A stretch of 64,000 nt of DNA, from NCBI RefSeq assembly GCF_000766945.1, contig NZ_KN266209.1, positions 146,541-210,540 on the forward strand. Direction: 5' to 3'. Positions 34,989 to 44,665 of the stretch are shown here, piece after piece (within the stretch, counting starts at the first letter, position 1; each line of letters opens with the position of its first letter). Both the position numbers and the translations under genes were made by a program. Source of the stretch: Cellvibrio mixtus subsp. mixtus J3-8. Lineage in GTDB: Bacteria; Pseudomonadota; Gammaproteobacteria; Pseudomonadales; Cellvibrionaceae. The notes under the pieces were generated by a model. It did no database searches. It had not been told where the DNA came from and saw only the letters and a list, made by a program, of their open reading frames with translations.

Positions 34989-35861
34989 AAAACTTTGTCC
35001 GAGTTTTTCGAGTAAACGCTGATAACTGGATACCTGTTGATCGCCAATAGGGTCCAGTATTCCAATTTTTAACCCGATGGATTTAGCCATAGTTTCAATT
35101 GATTCAACCTGGTAATAAGGTTCCACAAACAGGCACTTTCCTTCCTGTTTCAACACCCCCTGCAATTCTTTCAAATGTCTCGCACCCGGACGGCGCTCCG
35201 GCGCATAGGTTACATAACCCACCTGATGTAACCCATAGCGGCCAACAAAATGGCTATAACCTTCATGATAAACCGCGAACCCCTGTGCTCTAACCGGGGC
35301 CAACTGGCGACTTAACTGTTGATCCAATTGCATTGCCCTGGAGATAAAACGTGCAGCATTGGCTTGGTAATCTTTCGCTGATGGTGGATCTATCGCCGCC
35401 AATTTTGTTGCCAACAGGCGGGCAATTACCTGTGCATTACGCGGGTCCAGCCATAAATGGGGATCGCCACCGGTGTGCTGATGATTGGCGTGCTGGTGCC
35501 CATCGTTTTCAATCGATGGCGGCCAAAAAAGCTCCGGCAGATCATAAGTCGTAATGACCTTTGCCGGGGGGATATTTGCTAATGAGCGACCCAGGAAACT
35601 TTCCAATTGCGGCCCAACCCACAACACCAGATCGGCATCGTGCAGGCGGCGATGGTCAGACATTTTCAAGGGATAATCATGGGGTGATGCGGTGATTGGC
35701 AACAAGGTATCCACCTGTGCCTTATCGCCAGCAACTTCCTGTGCAATGAGTGCTAGCGGTTTGATGCTGGCAAGGATTTTTGGTTTGGCCTCCGCCACCA
35801 GCGGCAGCCATTGCCCTAGCACCATAATCACCCCAGTCCAAATAATACCTGCACGACTCAT
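34956..35861 (-). CDS. znuA: Zinc ABC transporter substrate-binding protein ZnuA
   Basis: Periplasmic zinc receptor of the ZnuABC importer, about 301 residues. A signal peptide ends near EAK. Metal ligands are visible as ASPHDYP, DPHLWLDP, YHEGYSHF and an Asp in ILDPIG. The His-rich loop (HQHANHQH) is short compared with E. coli ZnuA. The ATG at 35861 has a GGAT site 7 nt upstream; an in-frame GTG at 35873 adds four residues. It is divergent from zur-znuC-znuB with a Zur-like box between. Confidence 0.93.
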   Translation of the reverse strand: MSRAGIIWTGVIMVLGQWLPLVAEAKPKILASIKPLALIAQEVAGDKAQVDTLLPITASPHDYPLKMSDHRRLHDADLVLWVGPQLESFLGRSLANIPPAKVITTYDLPELFWPPSIENDGHQHANHQHTGGDPHLWLDPRNAQVIARLLATKLAAIDPPSAKDYQANAARFISRAMQLDQQLSRQLAPVRAQGFAVYHEGYSHFVGRYGLHQVGYVTYAPERRPGARHLKELQGVLKQEGKCLFVEPYYQVESIETMAKSIGLKIGILDPIGDQQVSSYQRLLEKLGQSFLTCLTDVTNN

Positions 35862-35916
35862 ATTCACATCCACAACCGGAAACTACTGCATCACTGAAAA
35901 ACATGTCAGCCAATGG

Positions 35917-35929
35917 GTTATAGAGTAAC
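35917..35929. promoter_or_regulatory. Zur-like box in the znuA/zur divergent promoter
   Basis: GTTATAGAGTAAC is an inverted repeat with the same GTTAT...TAAC half-sites as the box at 5153. It lies about 55 bp from the znuA start and 46 bp from zur, so one site could control both transcripts. Confidence 0.7.
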
Positions 35930-35975
35930 ATATCTGATGTTTATACACCTTTGCGATTGACCAGCCGGATCTCCT

Positions 35976-36464
35976 ATGGAACACACCCCCATCGCCTGTA
36001 GCCATCACGACCACGACCATTGTATCCACGATGCCCTGGCAGCCGCGCGCGACCTGTGCCTGAGCCGTGGTGTGCGCCTGACGGATTTACGTTTGCAGGT
36101 GCTGGAATTGATTTGGCAGAACCATAAACCGCTGGGTGCCTACACACTGATGGAAATGCTCGCCAAGGCCAACACCCGTCGTGTAGCGCCACCAACGGTG
36201 TATCGCGCGCTGGATTTTTTACTGGAACAGGGGCTGATTCACCGCATCAATGTGTTGAACGCATTTATCGGCTGCCCGTCGCCTGGAACCAAACACCAAA
36301 GCCATTTTTTGATTTGCCGCGCTTGCGGTGTCGCTATCGAGCTGGATGAGCCCGCGCTCAGCCAACAGATCCTGCAAGTCGCAAAAGATACCGGGTTTAC
36401 TGTAGAAACCCAGGCGCTGGAAGTATCCGGACTGTGCGGTAATTGTGCCGGAGCTGACGCATGA
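35976..36464 (+). CDS. zur: Zinc uptake regulator Zur (Fur family)
   Basis: Zinc-dependent repressor of 162 residues. A winged helix (about 20-100) contains a recognition region [13 protein letters not shown], and structural zinc cysteines appear as CRAC and CGNC. A His/Asp-rich N-terminus (CSHHDHDHC) adds metal ligands. It overlaps znuC by 4 bp (ATGA), giving a zur-znuC-znuB operon, as in Pseudomonas. It is the likely reader of the boxes at 5153 and 35917. Confidence 0.94.
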   Translation: MEHTPIACSHHDHDHCIHDALAAARDLCLSRGVRLTDLRLQVLELIWQNHKPLGAYTLMEMLAKANTRRVAPPTVYRALDFLLEQGLIHRINVLNAFIGCPSPGTKHQSHFLICRACGVAIELDEPALSQQILQVAKDTGFTVETQALEVSGLCGNCAGADA

Positions 36465-37276
36465 GTAACATTTTAATTCAGGCGCGCGGCCTCGGCGTTA
36501 CACGCAATGGCCGCCAGATACTCCAACACGCCGACCTGACCTTGGAAACAGGCAAGATTGTGACCCTGATCGGACCCAATGGCGCGGGTAAAACCACGCT
36601 GGTACGCGCGGTGCTGGGATTGATTAAGGTCGATCAGGGCAACATTGAAAAAGCCCCCGGGTTGCGCATCGGCTACATGCCGCAAAAGCTCCACATCGAT
36701 GCCAGCTTACCCCTGAGCGTTGCGCGCTTTCTGGCGTTGGGCGGCGCACCACGGGTAGATCTGGACGAAATTGTGCAGCTCACCGGCATCAGTGAACTGA
36801 TTAATCAACCCATGCAGTTGCTCTCCGGCGGTGAAACCCAGCGGGTTTTGCTAGCCCGCGCGTTGCTGCGCGACCCGCAATTACTGGTGCTGGATGAACC
36901 AGTGCAAGGCGTGGATGTTACCGGCCAATCGGCGCTTTATGCATTGATCAATGAAATCCGTAACCGCCGCCATTGTGGCGTATTGCTGGTCTCCCATGAT
37001 TTGCATTTGGTGATGGCGACGACCGATACCGTCATCTGCCTTAACCAGCACGTCTGCTGCCAGGGCCACCCGGAACAGGTCACTAATGATCCCGCCTACC
37101 TCGCCCTGTTTGGCGAGATCACCGGCAACACCAGCGCCCCGCAAGTCGCGATTTACACGCACCATCACGACCACCAACACGACGATCATGGCAATGTGAT
37201 CCAGGGTGGAAAGAACAAATTCATCCATCGTCACGGCCCGGGTTGTGGCGATAGTTGCGAGCATCATCATGGTTGA
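36461..37276 (+). CDS. znuC: Zinc ABC transporter ATP-binding protein ZnuC
   Basis: ATPase of the zinc importer, 271 residues. Walker [10 protein letters not shown] (about 38-46), Q-loop YMPQKL, signature LSGGETQRV, Walker [13 protein letters not shown] and H-loop SHDLHLVM are all intact. The C-terminal tail is rich in His ([11 protein letters not shown] and CEHHHG), probably a metal-binding or sensing tail. It overlaps zur by 4 bp and znuB by 8 bp. Confidence 0.95.
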   Translation: MSNILIQARGLGVTRNGRQILQHADLTLETGKIVTLIGPNGAGKTTLVRAVLGLIKVDQGNIEKAPGLRIGYMPQKLHIDASLPLSVARFLALGGAPRVDLDEIVQLTGISELINQPMQLLSGGETQRVLLARALLRDPQLLVLDEPVQGVDVTGQSALYALINEIRNRRHCGVLLVSHDLHLVMATTDTVICLNQHVCCQGHPEQVTNDPAYLALFGEITGNTSAPQVAIYTHHHDHQHDDHGNVIQGGKNKFIHRHGPGCGDSCEHHHG

Positions 37277-38054
37277 TTTCCTTCTCCTCGCACTGCTTGC
37301 CGGTATTGCGGTAGCGTTGGTCGCTGGCCCATTGGGGGCTTTCGCTGTATGGCGGCGCATGGCGTATTTTGGCGATACCCTCGCGCACTCGGCATTATTG
37401 GGGGTCACCTTTGGATTGTTACTCGATATCAACCTCAATCTGGCCATTGCCCTTGGCTGCCTGCTGCTGGCCCTGATACTCGTCGGATTACAACACAACC
37501 GCTTCCTCGCCACTGATACCTTGCTGGGCATTCTCTCCCACTCCACCCTCGCACTCGGTTTGGTGTGTGTCAGCGTATTTAGCGAAAACCGTATTGACCT
37601 GCTGGCGTATTTATTTGGCGATATTTTGGCTGTAAGCCAGGGCGATGTTATCGGCATTTGGGTGATTAGCCTCGGGGTACTGGCAGCCCTGATCTGGTTA
37701 TGGCGGCCATTACTGGCCATCACCGTCCACGAAGAGCTGGCTCAGGTTGAGGGCGTGCCGGTGGTGCGCGTGCGCACGGCATTGATGTTATTGATGGCGC
37801 TGGTAATCGCCATCGCGATGAAAGTGGTGGGAGTATTGCTCATTACCGCGCTGTTAATTATCCCCGCCGCCGCCAGCCGCAGGCTGACCCGCACACCGGA
37901 GCAAATGGCAGTGATTGCCAGTTTGCTAGGCACAATAGCCGTGATCGCAGGCCTGGGTGCCTCTTTCTGGTGGGACAGTCCTGCCGGACCAGCAATCGTC
38001 CTGTCCGCAACATTGATGTTCTGCTTAACCCTTTTCAGGAAACAACAAGGTTAA
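37269..38054 (+). CDS. znuB: Zinc ABC transporter permease ZnuB
   Basis: Inner-membrane permease of 261 residues with about eight TM helices, ABC-3 family. The start at 37269 overlaps the znuC stop by 8 bp and gives [12 protein letters not shown], the normal ZnuB N-terminus; the longer in-frame ORF from 37206 reads through the znuC His tail and is rejected. It contains the [12 protein letters not shown] loop typical of metal ABC permeases. Confidence 0.94.
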   Translation: MVDFLLLALLAGIAVALVAGPLGAFAVWRRMAYFGDTLAHSALLGVTFGLLLDINLNLAIALGCLLLALILVGLQHNRFLATDTLLGILSHSTLALGLVCVSVFSENRIDLLAYLFGDILAVSQGDVIGIWVISLGVLAALIWLWRPLLAITVHEELAQVEGVPVVRVRTALMLLMALVIAIAMKVVGVLLITALLIIPAAASRRLTRTPEQMAVIASLLGTIAVIAGLGASFWWDSPAGPAIVLSATLMFCLTLFRKQQG

Positions 38055-38197
38055 ACGCGAGTCTTGTAAGCTAAATCGCACAAGACTTTGCGCAAAATGC
38101 GACTGTTCTCACATTTCGCTTTGGGTGATACTGCGCAACATGCCGCACCGACACCATCAACCTGATTGGCGGCGAAATCAGCAAGGATAGGTCACCC

Positions 38198-38434
38198 ATG
38201 ACAATACTCAATATAGGTACCGAAGCATTTAACAGCACTGAAGTGGCTGAAAAGGTTCAGGCCGACATCAGCTTTTTGCTGTCGCGCATCGCGTTATTGC
38301 AAGAACAGCAAAATCCCAATCCCATAGTTCTCCAAACTTACCAGGACATGCTCGAAAGTCGCCAGGCGGTACTCGATTGGCTATTGCAAGATCCAGCTTC
38401 ATACGAACAGCAAGCGGTGCGGACCAGCCACTAG
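38198..38434 (+). CDS. Small hypothetical protein
   Basis: A 78-residue soluble protein, largely helical and coiled-coil-like (SFLLSRIALLQEQQ). No signal peptide and no family recognised. AAGGATAGG upstream serves as ribosome site. It lies 143 bp after znuB and 84 bp before the phosphoesterase gene on the same strand. Confidence 0.55.
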   Translation: MTILNIGTEAFNSTEVAEKVQADISFLLSRIALLQEQQNPNPIVLQTYQDMLESRQAVLDWLLQDPASYEQQAVRTSH

Positions 38435-38518
38435 CCTGTCATTCAAGATTCATAAAAATGTTGCGTTTTCGTCACACTTTCCCCGCAAAATCGGGTGAAA
38501 CAGCCACGGAAACGCATC

Positions 38519-39373
38519 ATGAATTCTTCAGTTCACCCCCTGGCCGCTCCGCTGCTTGACGCCGTTTTAACTGCAGAGTCGCCTACCCCGCGTCCTACTA
38601 GCTATCTGATTAATGCCCGCACAGTGTGGATCTCGGACATCCATTTGGGCTTTCGCGATTGCAAGGCGGAATACCTGCTCGATTTCCTCGACAAAATCCA
38701 TTGCGATACTTTGTATCTCGTGGGCGATATTGTGGATTTGTGGTCGCTACAACGCCGTTTCTGCTGGCCCAAAAAGCACTACCAGGTAATGCTGAAATTC
38801 TACGAGTTGGCCGCCAGAGGCGTACGGGTAGTCTATGTTCCCGGCAACCATGATGATCCGATTCGCCATTTCTGTGGCCAATTATTCGGCCCGATTGAGA
38901 TCGCCCATGAACATGAATATGTCACCGCCGATGGCAAGCGCCTGCTAATCATGCATGGCGATGCTATGGATGCTTATATCAACCACAGTTGGTTAACGCG
39001 GGTAATCGGCGATCACGGCTATGAATTGCTGCTGTTTATCAATCGCTGGTCTGACCGCTTGCGCAAACTGGTTGGCCGCCCTTATTTTTCCCTGGCCGGA
39101 TTGATCAAAAGTAATATTAAAGGCGCTAAAGCGGCGATTGAAACCTACGAGCGGGAAGCCATTGGCGAGGCCAAACGCCGCGGTTATGACGGCGTGGTGT
39201 GCGGGCATATCCATTACCCGGCACTGCGCGAAGCAGGCGGTTTGCGTTATGCCAATTGCGGTGACTGGATCGAGAACTGCACCGCCCTGGTAGAAGATCA
39301 CCAGGGCGTGATGCGCCTGTTGCACCACAGCGACCAGGTCGCCTGGCAGGAACTGCAACTCGCCGCTAACTAG
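38519..39373 (+). CDS. UDP-2,3-diacylglucosamine diphosphatase-like metallophosphoesterase
   Basis: Calcineurin-like phosphoesterase of 284 residues. Metal motifs are SDIHLG, VGDIVD, GNHDD, MHGDAMD and CGHIHYP in order, as in the LpxH family. The length is longer than E. coli LpxH (240), closer to the LpxH2/YbbF-like group, so a role in lipid A synthesis is probable but not certain. ATG at 38519 (GGAAAC upstream) was chosen over a GTG at 38495. It overlaps the convergent PhoX-like gene by 4 bp. Confidence 0.78.
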   Translation: MNSSVHPLAAPLLDAVLTAESPTPRPTSYLINARTVWISDIHLGFRDCKAEYLLDFLDKIHCDTLYLVGDIVDLWSLQRRFCWPKKHYQVMLKFYELAARGVRVVYVPGNHDDPIRHFCGQLFGPIEIAHEHEYVTADGKRLLIMHGDAMDAYINHSWLTRVIGDHGYELLLFINRWSDRLRKLVGRPYFSLAGLIKSNIKGAKAAIETYEREAIGEAKRRGYDGVVCGHIHYPALREAGGLRYANCGDWIENCTALVEDHQGVMRLLHHSDQVAWQELQLAAN

Positions 39374-40836
39374 AGAATGGCAACCCCTTTTGCCTGGTTG
39401 CGCAAGCGTCCCCAGGGACCGGTGATCGCAATGGTCATTCCCGGCCGCTGGATGTTTACGAACAGGGTTGTGCCATCGGGCGAGAAACAGGCACCGCAGA
39501 ATTCACCCTTATCAGGATGCGCATTCATCGCGAGCGTATAAATCTTGCCATCAGGGGTGAGGCCGCGCAGGTAATTCACGGTATCAGGCGACTCCGAATA
39601 ACTGTCTTCACAAATGATCAGATCGCCCCAGGGCGCTACTGCGAGATTGTCACACGCCTGCAAAATCGCCCGGTTATGGGTTTCGTAGAGCAATTCAAGT
39701 ACACCCGGTTGCTCGGCTTCGCGGGCAGTCCCTTCATAGGGTCCGGGTTGATAGCGCCAGACCTGACCGATTTTCAAGGGGCCGCCACTGGTCGCAGCCA
39801 ACAATACCTCCCGGCTTTTATCCGCCCGCAACGCAAATGCAAGACCTTCGCCACGCGCGAAGATCGCCGCGCCTTTGGCGTGGCCGCGATCACTCAAGTC
39901 GCCGTCGGGAGAAGTGACATGGTCCAGATCAACCCATTCACATTCAAAACGCTGGCGCATGGCGACTTGCTGCGTGCCGGCACTCCCCGCATCTTCAGGC
40001 CAATTGCGCGTATTAGCCTGTGCCCAACCGCGGATCGCCAGCGCCTGCAAACGGCCACCTTCGGCCAGCTTGCCCGGTGTTTTGGGGATAAACCGGTAGA
40101 ACAGGCCGCGCTCGTAATCTTCGGAAAGGTAAATGATCCCGTTAGTGCTATCGACTGCCGCTGCTTCATGGACAAAACGCCCCATATCCTTGAGCGGCAC
40201 AGCATCCACCAAACCTTTGCTAGCGGATGGCACTTCGAAGATATACCCATGCTCAACGCCATAACCCTGTTGCGGGCCAACGAGGGTTTCCTCGCAGGTT
40301 AGCCAACTCCCCCAGGGCGTAGCACCGCCGCAACAATTGCGCGCCGTTCCCACCAAGCTGAGGTGACTGCGTTCAACACGCTGGCTGCGATGGCTGTATA
40401 CCATCGTGGTAGTACCGCCATTCACTGGCAACCCGTTAAAAAAATCGTAGGCGATGCCTTTTTGTTGTTTGGCAAGTTTGGCCTTGCCTTCGAACGGATT
40501 TATTTCGCTCCCGACAGATGCCAGTTCATGGTTGCGGACCAGAATGCATTTACTCGCATCGCCGGGCATGGGGAAACTGGCCATGCCGTCCGGAGCACCC
40601 GGCACCAGCAGGCCATCGCTCATCAGGTCTCCGCTACGGCTGATTACCTTATAGGTAAAATCGCGCGGTAAATTCAGCAGCCCGGCAGGATCGGCGAGCA
40701 GCTGCCCGGCTTTATCGATACCGTAAACCGGATCTTGCGCGTATACCTGCGCTTGCAGCTGCAAACTACGCAAACCACCCACGGCGACAGCAGCCGCGCT
40801 GGCATTTTTTAAAAAGTGACGACGGGTTAAACGCAT
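39370..40836 (-). CDS. Tat-exported PhoX/DUF839 family protein
   Basis: A 488-residue predicted periplasmic phosphatase-like protein. The N-terminus has a twin-arginine signal (TRRHFLK, hydrophobic stretch, LQAQVYA). DUF839 motifs are visible: LVRNHELAS, TARNCCGGATPWGSW, LTCEE, FVHEAAAVD and ICEDSYS. PhoX enzymes use Fe/Ca and hydrolyse phosphomonoesters; DUF839 also has members without proven activity. ATG 40836 sits 6 nt after AAGGA, better than 40842. No Pho box was seen upstream. Confidence 0.82.
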   Translation of the reverse strand: MRLTRRHFLKNASAAAVAVGGLRSLQLQAQVYAQDPVYGIDKAGQLLADPAGLLNLPRDFTYKVISRSGDLMSDGLLVPGAPDGMASFPMPGDASKCILVRNHELASVGSEINPFEGKAKLAKQQKGIAYDFFNGLPVNGGTTTMVYSHRSQRVERSHLSLVGTARNCCGGATPWGSWLTCEETLVGPQQGYGVEHGYIFEVPSASKGLVDAVPLKDMGRFVHEAAAVDSTNGIIYLSEDYERGLFYRFIPKTPGKLAEGGRLQALAIRGWAQANTRNWPEDAGSAGTQQVAMRQRFECEWVDLDHVTSPDGDLSDRGHAKGAAIFARGEGLAFALRADKSREVLLAATSGGPLKIGQVWRYQPGPYEGTAREAEQPGVLELLYETHNRAILQACDNLAVAPWGDLIICEDSYSESPDTVNYLRGLTPDGKIYTLAMNAHPDKGEFCGACFSPDGTTLFVNIQRPGMTIAITGPWGRLRNQAKGVAIL

Positions 40837-40942
40837 GAACATTCCTTACCATTGAGGAGCAAAACGGGAAGCGATCTTTGTCCGCGAAAGGGATTACCGT
40901 TTGATGACAAACCGCCCGAACCAGTGAGCTGCTTTGACTGGC

Positions 40943-41707
40943 TCAGCGCTCCAGAGCCTGTAGCGCCAATGCGGCGACAAACCCCAACGCTGCCATCAGT
41001 CCGGACATTTCATGGGTTTCGGCAAAGGCTTCGGGGATCATGGTTTCTACCACCATCGCAAAAATACCACCAGCCGCAACACAGGTAATCAACGCCTTAA
41101 TGTGCGGTGGTGCAGCGCCAAAGAAGAGCGCCCCGAGTACCGCAAAAACACCGGAAAGCAAGGTAATTGCACCCCACAACTGCACCATAAACCAGCCATT
41201 GCGCCCTGCGCGGCGCATCCCGGCAGTACTGGACAAGGCTTCCGGGATATTGGAGATAAAAATCGCGGCAATGGTGGCGATACTGAGTTTGCCTCCACCG
41301 GCGACCAGCAGGCCAATGGCCATGGATTCGGGGATACCATCCAGCAAGGTGCCGGCGGCAATCGCCAAACCAGTGTTGTTAGCGGCAGGTTGTTGGGTAT
41401 GGGACCGTTTGCGATGGCGGACGCCAGGGCTATTCAGGCGATGATTGATCAATGAAAACACCAGCGCACCCACCATAAAACCGCCAGCGACCCACAGGAT
41501 ACCAGCCTGTTCCAATGCTTCATCAACCAACTCGAACGCGAGGGCCGCCACCAAAATACCGCTGCCAAAAGCCATGACATGGGCAATGGATTTGGATGAA
41601 AAACCAATAAACCAGCCCAGCAATGCTCCAATCACCAGCGCACTGGACGCCAGGAGTCCCCAGCCTCCGGCGGCCAGCCATACCGGAATCACGCCGCTGG
41701 AAACCAC
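40943..41707 (-). CDS. ZIP family metal transporter
   Basis: Inner-membrane carrier, about 254 residues and eight TM helices. Zinc-transporter signatures are TLLDGIPESMAIGL in TM4 and FISNIPEALSS in TM5, the metal-binding helices of ZIP proteins. The loop between TM3 and TM4 (about residues 95-105) is short and basic rather than His-rich. The GTG start at 41707 overlaps the thioesterase stop by 19 bp, which suggests translational coupling. Substrate zinc is expected but iron or manganese cannot be excluded. Confidence 0.82.
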   Translation of the reverse strand: MVSSGVIPVWLAAGGWGLLASSALVIGALLGWFIGFSSKSIAHVMAFGSGILVAALAFELVDEALEQAGILWVAGGFMVGALVFSLINHRLNSPGVRHRKRSHTQQPAANNTGLAIAAGTLLDGIPESMAIGLLVAGGGKLSIATIAAIFISNIPEALSSTAGMRRAGRNGWFMVQLWGAITLLSGVFAVLGALFFGAAPPHIKALITCVAAGGIFAMVVETMIPEAFAETHEMSGLMAALGFVAALALQALER

Positions 41708-42096
41708 GCGCGAACCACATCCGGCAAAGGCACGGATTTACCATCCGTCGCACTGACCCACACCACTTTGGAATAACCTTCGGCAGCAGGGGTTTCCGGT
41801 TGCGACAGGGTAAAAACCTTGTACTTGACCATAAAACTGGAACGGCCCGGCTCGCTGAGGTAGACATCAATGCGCAGGGTTTCAGGATGAAAAATCGGCC
41901 GCAGGAAAGTACAACCAATCGTCACCACCACCGGATGGGTGTCACTTTTCAGCGGCAAACCTTTATCCAGCATCCACTGGAAACGTGCCTCCTCAAAGTA
42001 ACGGAAATAGAGCGTGTTATTCACATGACCGTAGGCATCCATATCGCCCCAACGCACAGGAATTTCGCAGGAATAAAACAGGGATTCTTCGCTCAT
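41689..42096 (-). CDS. Acyl-CoA thioesterase, 4HBT hotdog family
   Basis: A 135-residue hotdog-fold thioesterase. The 4HBT signature WGDMDAYGHVNN includes the catalytic Asp, followed by TLYFRYFEEAR. It hydrolyses acyl-CoA of unknown chain type; the position between the ZIP and hydratase genes gives no hint. ATG 42096 follows GGAG by six bases. The hydratase gene ends only 13 bp upstream, so these genes are probably one operon. Confidence 0.82.
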   Translation of the reverse strand: MSEESLFYSCEIPVRWGDMDAYGHVNNTLYFRYFEEARFQWMLDKGLPLKSDTHPVVVTIGCTFLRPIFHPETLRIDVYLSEPGRSSFMVKYKVFTLSQPETPAAEGYSKVVWVSATDGKSVPLPDVVRAWFPAA

Positions 42097-42109
42097 AGAC
42101 AACTCCGGG

Positions 42110-42910
42110 CTAAACGGCTTTTTTAGCGGTAAAACTCACTTGCATACTACCCAAACCGGCGTAATTGATGGTGATTTCAGTGTTCAAAGGCACTTCCAGC
42201 ACACCTGCGTAAGAGCCGGTGATGACTGCCTGCCCCGCCACTATGCCCTGGCCGCGACTGCGCAGGAATTCCGCCAGCCAGTAAAGCGGCGCGCGCGGAT
42301 GGGTGTTGGGATGCTGGCCCTGGCGCTCGATCACCTCGCCATTGGCACAGGTGAGTTTGATGGTAAAGCTGCTGGCCGATGCGGCGCTTGCCGAATCAAC
42401 TTCCGGCCCAATAAACAAGCCTTGGTTGACTAGTCCATCCGCCAGCATCTCGGGAAACCCGCAACTGACGGGATCGGCATAACGGCTGTTAATCAACTCC
42501 AGGGCCATATGGGTACGGATGATTGCTGCGTCCACTTCCTCCGGGGTATAAGGTTCGGGGCGCGGCGGTAAATCGCAGCCGAAGAAAAATGCCAGCTCCG
42601 GTTCGATGCGCGCGCATTCACCCCCGGGGCCGGTTTTAGTCCATAGGCTGACGGGTGGGATGGAGTCGATAGTGCGGGTATAGATCGGACCAATGACCAG
42701 CTTATCCTCCGGTGGCAACAGGCATTTCCAGCCGCCAATACTGTCATCCATCCGGTCGCACCACTGGTCGGTCACGGCGGCTTGTATCGCCAACGCCTGT
42801 TCCAGATCCTGCGGGCGGCACACCACCGGTAAACGCTCGCCTTGCACGCCATCAATACGGCGCTCTACCAATATCGCCGCAGCATCGGCGGCATTAAACA
42901 ACTGACTCAT
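42110..42910 (-). CDS. 2-keto-4-pentenoate hydratase/fumarylacetoacetase-like hydrolase
   Basis: A 266-residue member of the FAH superfamily, closest in pattern to MhpD-type hydratases that add water to 2-hydroxypenta-2,4-dienoate. It has IEPELAFFF (metal ligands), ALELINSRY and a VITGSYAGV stretch. The N-terminal YxxA-type helix LAIQAAVTDQW is present. No other aromatic meta-cleavage gene is nearby, so the substrate is open. It starts the hydratase-thioesterase-ZIP run. Confidence 0.75.
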   Translation of the reverse strand: MSQLFNAADAAAILVERRIDGVQGERLPVVCRPQDLEQALAIQAAVTDQWCDRMDDSIGGWKCLLPPEDKLVIGPIYTRTIDSIPPVSLWTKTGPGGECARIEPELAFFFGCDLPPRPEPYTPEEVDAAIIRTHMALELINSRYADPVSCGFPEMLADGLVNQGLFIGPEVDSASAASASSFTIKLTCANGEVIERQGQHPNTHPRAPLYWLAEFLRSRGQGIVAGQAVITGSYAGVLEVPLNTEITINYAGLGSMQVSFTAKKAV

Positions 42911-42951
42911 AAGCAGTAATTAATCCTTGGAAATGACTTCGCCAGAAACAC

Positions 42952-42976
42952 AAAACCCCTTGAAAAAGGGGTTTTG
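42952..42976 (-). terminator. Terminator of YbaK-HDOD gene
   Basis: AAAACCCCT / AGGGGTTTT hairpin with a short A-rich loop, 17 bp past the stop of the gene ending at 42994. Confidence 0.75.
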
Positions 42977-42993
42977 ATGACAGCAAAAAACTA

Positions 42994-44397
42994 TTAATGG
43001 TGGGGCGATAACTCATGCGCAATATGCTTCAAGTCATCGCTGGACTCAATGATATTGGCCACGGTGGTATAGGCTTTTTCCGGGTCCAGATGTAAATCTT
43101 CAAATACGTTGATAGGAATCGCCAGCTTGGGGCCACGGCCAATATTATGTTGTTGCAGTAAACGCTGCGCTACAAAAATCAGCTTGGCGTAGGTGGCGTA
43201 TTCGCCCTGGTAATCAGGGTTGTTTTGGTAGCGTAAGCCCACCACAACCTCCTCCGGCATTGACCAAAGTGACATCAGGGTTGCCGCCATTTGCTCGCGC
43301 GTAACACCCAGCAAATGACGCTCTATTGCCTGATGATTCACGTGCGGATTGGCATCTGCCAGCTCGCAGTAATTGTGAAAATAGGGAGGGAAAACCTCGG
43401 CCATAATCAGGTAACCGAAGTTGTGCAATAACCCGCACAAGTAAGCCATACCAAAACTGGGGCGATGGTCGCGCGGAATTGCCGTCACCAAGCCTTCAAT
43501 CGTCGCCGCCATATAGACCGCTTGCTGCCAATACGGCAGGGAACCATGGGGACCTTCTTTGGGAATGGTCATGGCTTTGCCCAACGACAAACCCAGCGCC
43601 AGGTTAAGCACCATATCAAAGCCCAATACGCGCACTATGGCGTCATGGATGGATTTGATTTTTCCTGGCGCAGAGTAGTAAGGCGATGCAGCCCAGCTCA
43701 CTACTTGCGCCGCAAGGCTTGGATCAGTCTCCACGATTTGGGCGAGATCACTGATATCTGCATTCGGATTTACACGCAGCTTGATAATGCGCTGGGCTGT
43801 ATCTGATAAGGGCGGCAATTCGAGGGTTTCTTCCAAACGCTGCTTGACCCGCAACTGGGTAAAATTGCGTACGGCGCCTAGGATCTGGTCGGTATCTCCG
43901 GTAGAAGTGTCATCTGCTTCCAGGGGTTCAAGGGGGATGGCGATATCGCAAATAGTGGCGTCATCCATTATTTGCTGGAACTCTTCGCGACTGAAACGCA
44001 GTAATTGTTTTTCATCCCCGGAGTCCGCCAGCAGCTCGCTGCGCTCAACCAGGCTGCGATCAATCAGGGTTAATAATCCGGCGAGTTTGGGGAGGGCGGG
44101 AATCGATTGGAGGTTGTGGGAACTGCAAAACTTCTGGATATCTGCCGGGCTGGCTGCATGCAGTTCGCGCCCTAATTGGCGATTCACCGCTTTCAGGTCG
44201 AGCAGGCGGTCCGCAGCGTAAATTACCTGCACCCGCCCTTTACTGTCCTGCAAAATCACTGACTTAGCCGCACTCATCGTCCGTAGATGCTGGTCATGCC
44301 AAAGCGCTCGCTCATTCTCGGATACAGGCACTTCAGCCACCTGATACTGTACGTTTTGTTTGTTGAGCAAGGATTGAACACTGGTAGGAACTGACAC
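42994..44397 (-). CDS. YbaK-like / HDOD domain fusion protein
   Basis: A 467-residue cytoplasmic protein. Residues about 1-150 resemble the YbaK/ProX tRNA-deacylase-associated fold (MSAAKSVILQD, VIYAADRLLDL, GRELHAAS). Residues about 185-400 form an HDOD domain (LPPLSDTAQRI, ETDPSLAAQVV, LLHNFGYLI). HDOD domains lack the full HD metal site and usually serve in signalling or stress adaptation. The fusion suggests a link to amino-acid or tRNA status, but YbaK folds in such fusions may only bind ligands. It has its own terminator. Confidence 0.78.
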   Translation of the reverse strand: MSVPTSVQSLLNKQNVQYQVAEVPVSENERALWHDQHLRTMSAAKSVILQDSKGRVQVIYAADRLLDLKAVNRQLGRELHAASPADIQKFCSSHNLQSIPALPKLAGLLTLIDRSLVERSELLADSGDEKQLLRFSREEFQQIMDDATICDIAIPLEPLEADDTSTGDTDQILGAVRNFTQLRVKQRLEETLELPPLSDTAQRIIKLRVNPNADISDLAQIVETDPSLAAQVVSWAASPYYSAPGKIKSIHDAIVRVLGFDMVLNLALGLSLGKAMTIPKEGPHGSLPYWQQAVYMAATIEGLVTAIPRDHRPSFGMAYLCGLLHNFGYLIMAEVFPPYFHNYCELADANPHVNHQAIERHLLGVTREQMAATLMSLWSMPEEVVVGLRYQNNPDYQGEYATYAKLIFVAQRLLQQHNIGRGPKLAIPINVFEDLHLDPEKAYTTVANIIESSDDLKHIAHELSPHH

Positions 44398-44665
44398 AGC
44401 CTACTCCTCTCGTTATATATAACTGGTTGATACTCATAGGATTATAAGACTCTCTCCGGCATTTGCCGCGAGTGTAATGCAGCGAGAGCAATTCTCATAT
44501 AGCCGAATTACACAAAAACCCGGGGCCGGTTTATCTACTAACCAACCTTTCCAAGCATAGTCGAGATTTGTACACACACTTGGCATTTGCAACCACAAAG
44601 CAACTATATATGCCAAAAAATGGATCAGTTCTCATACACCCAATGAAATAAGTGCCAGTGCGTTA

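Noticed and set aside
37206-37268. Longer znuB start
   Set aside because: The 21 extra residues read through the His-rich tail of znuC; ATG 37269 gives the usual N-terminus.
36881-37723. Minus-strand ORF of 280 codons over znuC and znuB
   Set aside because: Antisense to two clearly conserved transporter genes; rich in residues expected from reversed codons.
39517-40302. Plus-strand ORF of 261 codons inside the PhoX-like gene
   Set aside because: Antisense shadow; the minus strand carries the Tat signal and DUF839 motifs.
40837-40942. Pho box upstream of the PhoX-like gene
   Set aside because: Only one half-site-like ATGACA is present, without the direct repeat needed for PhoB.
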